DNA from: Brucella pseudogrignonensis
GTDB lineage: Bacteria; Pseudomonadota; Alphaproteobacteria; Rhizobiales; Rhizobiaceae
Assembly (NCBI RefSeq): GCF_032190615.1
Contig: NZ_JAVLAT010000003.1
Span: 372,001 to 436,000, forward strand
Direction: 5' to 3'
DNA length: 64,000 nucleotides
Part shown: positions 62,624 through 64,000 of the stretch, one piece after another
How the letters are laid out: every line of letters starts with the position of its first letter
Numbering within the stretch: the stretch's first letter is position 1
Program-made: the position numbers and the translations under genes
The notes under the pieces: generated by a model
Told to the model about the DNA's origin: nothing
The model's database searches: none
The model's input: the letters and a program-made list of their open reading frames with translations, nothing else

Positions 62624-62657
62624 CAAAAAAACCGCCGACTGTCATCCAGTTGACGGC
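62624..62657 (-). terminator. Rho-independent terminator after the RidA gene
   Basis: On the minus strand GCCG-tca-ACTG pairs with CAGT-CGGC (one 3-nt bulge) and is followed by a run of eight T after GG. It lies about 40 bp after the RidA stop codon. Confidence 0.75.
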
Positions 62658-62698
62658 TTCCTTTTTCAAAAACTCAACGAGGTTTTTTTTTAAGTCGA

Positions 62699-63043
62699 TT
62701 ATTTGTAAGCGGAAACCACGATTTCAATCAGCGTATCGCCACCCAGATCAGCAACGCCAACGGTTGCACGGGTTGGCAGCAGCGAAGGGTCAATCCATTC
62801 CTTCCAGACCTTATCCATTTCGGGCTTCTTGTTGAGGTCTGTTACGAAGATGGTGGCTGCCAGAAGCTTGTTCTTGTCCGTGCCTGCCTGTGCCAGATAA
62901 CTGTCGAGCTTGGTGAGGATTTCACGGGTCTGGCCGGCCATATCGAGGCTTTCATCATCACAGGTGGTTCCTCCGACATAGACAATGCCGTTGTGTTCAA
63001 CGACGCGATGCATGATCGGCGTTTGGATGAAACGCTGAGCCAT
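62699..63043 (-). CDS. RidA-family (YjgF/YER057c/UK114) imine deaminase
   Basis: A 114-residue RidA-like protein with VYVGGTTCDDESLDMAGQTREIL, LLAATIFVTDLNKKPEMDKVW and the C-terminal LPTRATVGVADLGGDTLIEI, including the conserved Arg that binds the carboxylate of the enamine. RidA proteins hydrolyse reactive imines and enamines made by amino-acid oxidases. ATG 63043 follows AAAGGA. It is 11 bp downstream of the opine-oxidase-like gene, which suggests it clears that enzyme's imine product. Confidence 0.92.
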   Translation of the reverse strand: MAQRFIQTPIMHRVVEHNGIVYVGGTTCDDESLDMAGQTREILTKLDSYLAQAGTDKNKLLAATIFVTDLNKKPEMDKVWKEWIDPSLLPTRATVGVADLGGDTLIEIVVSAYK

Positions 63044-63054
63044 AATTAATCCTT

Positions 63055-63999
63055 TCAAATGGTTGGGGAATTTTCCGGCTGCTCGCCATTCACGGCGAAA
63101 ACAGCATCGGGGGTTTGGGGGAGTGCTGCGATTTCGCCGAGCGGCACCGGTTTCACCGGCACGCGCAGGCGATAGAAGCCGACTGTTTGAGGTGCACGGT
63201 CTTGTACCTCGGCCAGAATGTCCGTGACGGTGGAACTGCACATGCGACCCTGACAGGGTCCCATGCCGCAGCGGAACATGGTTTTAAGCTGGTTGGGGCC
63301 GGCGATCTTGCAGGCCGCCGCGTCGCGAATTGCACCTGCTGTCACTTCTTCGCACCGGCAGACAATCGTGTCTCTGTCCGCCGGTGCGCGAAATGCCTGT
63401 GAAGGCAGATAAAGCGCATCAATAAAGGATCGACCGCGTGCGACGCATCGCGCTTGCCCCTGCAGCTTTGCGATTTTTGACGCCAACGATGTTGCTCGTT
63501 GCGGAAAGATGTCCTGACAGGCCGCGAGCGCCGCAATCCGACCGCTCTGCTCAGCAACCAATGCACCGCCGATGCCGCTGCCGTCACCCGCTATGAAGAT
63601 GGCCGCAACAGACGAACGCCCATTGCCGTCTAGCTGAGGTTGAAAGCATTTCTGGCCGTCGTTCCAAACCAGAGAGCAGCCGGAAGCATTGGCGAGATTG
63701 TTGTTGGGGATCACACCCTGATGCAGGAAAACGCTATCGACAGCAAGCTTGTGTGTTTTGCCTTTTGCCGAAAAGCAGATCGCTTCTGCTTCGTTTTTTC
63801 CTTCAATGGCAATATTTGTCACGCCGGAATAGACCGGCACAGATTTGCGTACCTTTAGAAGCAGTGAGAGACCCTTCAAGGCATAAGGCGAGAAAAGGAA
63901 TGAAGGCAGGTTCGGTGCAGCTTTCACGTAATTTGCGCCGGGCGTCGTATCGAGCAATGCTGCAACCTCGCCACCAGCCTGCAACAGTTGTGCGGCGAA
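63055..63999 (-). CDS. Opine-oxidase subunit A-like FAD/[2Fe-2S] protein (partial)
   Basis: The frame runs out of the right edge, so only about the last 315 residues are present. It has an FAD/NAD-binding half (VDSVFLHQGVIPNN, AAIFIAGDGSGIGGALVAEQ) and a C-terminal BFD-like iron-sulphur site with four Cys (VCRCEEVTAGAIRDA, FRCGMGPCQGRMC). This arrangement is typical of opine/octopine oxidase subunit A, HcnB and amino-acid dehydrogenase alpha subunits. The partner flavoprotein and 2Fe-2S subunit genes would be expected to the right of the window. Confidence 0.88.
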   Translation of the reverse strand, partial: FAAQLLQAGGEVAALLDTTPGANYVKAAPNLPSFLFSPYALKGLSLLLKVRKSVPVYSGVTNIAIEGKNEAEAICFSAKGKTHKLAVDSVFLHQGVIPNNNLANASGCSLVWNDGQKCFQPQLDGNGRSSVAAIFIAGDGSGIGGALVAEQSGRIAALAACQDIFPQRATSLASKIAKLQGQARCVARGRSFIDALYLPSQAFRAPADRDTIVCRCEEVTAGAIRDAAACKIAGPNQLKTMFRCGMGPCQGRMCSSTVTDILAEVQDRAPQTVGFYRLRVPVKPVPLGEIAALPQTPDAVFAVNGEQPENSPTI

Positions 64000-64000
64000 C

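Noticed and set aside
1..64000. CRISPR arrays, tRNA/rRNA genes, integrase genes and prophage genes
   Set aside because: No regularly spaced repeats, cloverleaf-like sequence, rRNA core sequence, tyrosine integrase or phage structural gene was noticed on reading the window.

Overview
The window looks like an accessory, metabolically specialised part of an alphaproteobacterial genome, most likely from the Brucella/Ochrobactrum group of the Rhizobiales. Evidence for this is an Omp25/Omp31-type outer-membrane protein, many TRAP and ABC uptake systems each paired with a small catabolic operon, GntR/LacI/SorC regulators of rhizobial type, and a patchwork of insertion sequences. The assignment is an inference from protein families, not from a marker gene. 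No rRNA, tRNA, CRISPR array or replication origin was seen.

Layout. (1) 1-9 kb: dehydrogenase operon (end of an Ldh-type oxidoreductase, Fe-alcohol dehydrogenase, aldehyde dehydrogenase, isopropylmalate/tartrate-type dehydrogenase, 3-hydroxyisobutyrate-type dehydrogenase) facing a GntR regulator, followed by a divergent TRAP transporter. (2) 9-12 kb: BCCT osmolyte transporter and MscS-type channel. (3) 12-19.4 kb: uxuB-uxuA, an L-idonate/L-gulonate 5-dehydrogenase-like gene, TRAP transporter and GntR regulator, a hexonate/hexuronate route towards 2-keto-3-deoxygluconate. (4) 20-28.7 kb: ribose-type ABC importer, SorC regulator and PfkB kinase, divergent from a zinc dehydrogenase and a GlpD-like flavoprotein; probably polyol or sugar-alcohol use. 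(5) 28.9-34.1 kb: nested insertion sequences (two IS110, one complete IS3, two IS3-family remnants). (6) 34.1-42.7 kb: cell-envelope region with an Omp25/31 protein, a Tat-exported CFI-box protein, a TPR-OmpA-beta-propeller protein, a LuxR-type regulator and three small or secreted unknown proteins. (7) 42.7-43.9 kb: IS5 element. (8) 44.1-53.9 kb: LacI regulator and an eight-gene operon with a SIS-fold deglycase, a FrlC-like epimerase, a FrlD-like kinase, an FAD oxidase and a maltose-type ABC importer. (9) 54.1-61.1 kb: a second SIS deglycase and PfkB kinase with their own LacI regulator, a polar-amino-acid-type ABC importer and an ornithine-cyclodeaminase-family enzyme. (10) 61.4-64 kb: IS6 element, AT-rich gap, RidA-family gene and the start of an opine-oxidase-like operon cut by the window edge.

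The most striking part is 44-61 kb: two neighbouring operons that both look designed to import and dismantle Amadori compounds (fructosamines, such as deoxyfructosyl amino acids). Both deglycases keep a Glu and a His 16 residues apart, as in FraB-type enzymes. The LacI operators of the two operons share the same TGTGAGA half-sites and differ only at the centre, so the two systems may be cross-regulated. The adjoining 35.5-40.7 kb envelope locus, with a TPR-OmpA-WD40 protein translationally coupled to a Tat/CFI-box protein, is the best candidate for an undescribed structural or sorting system.
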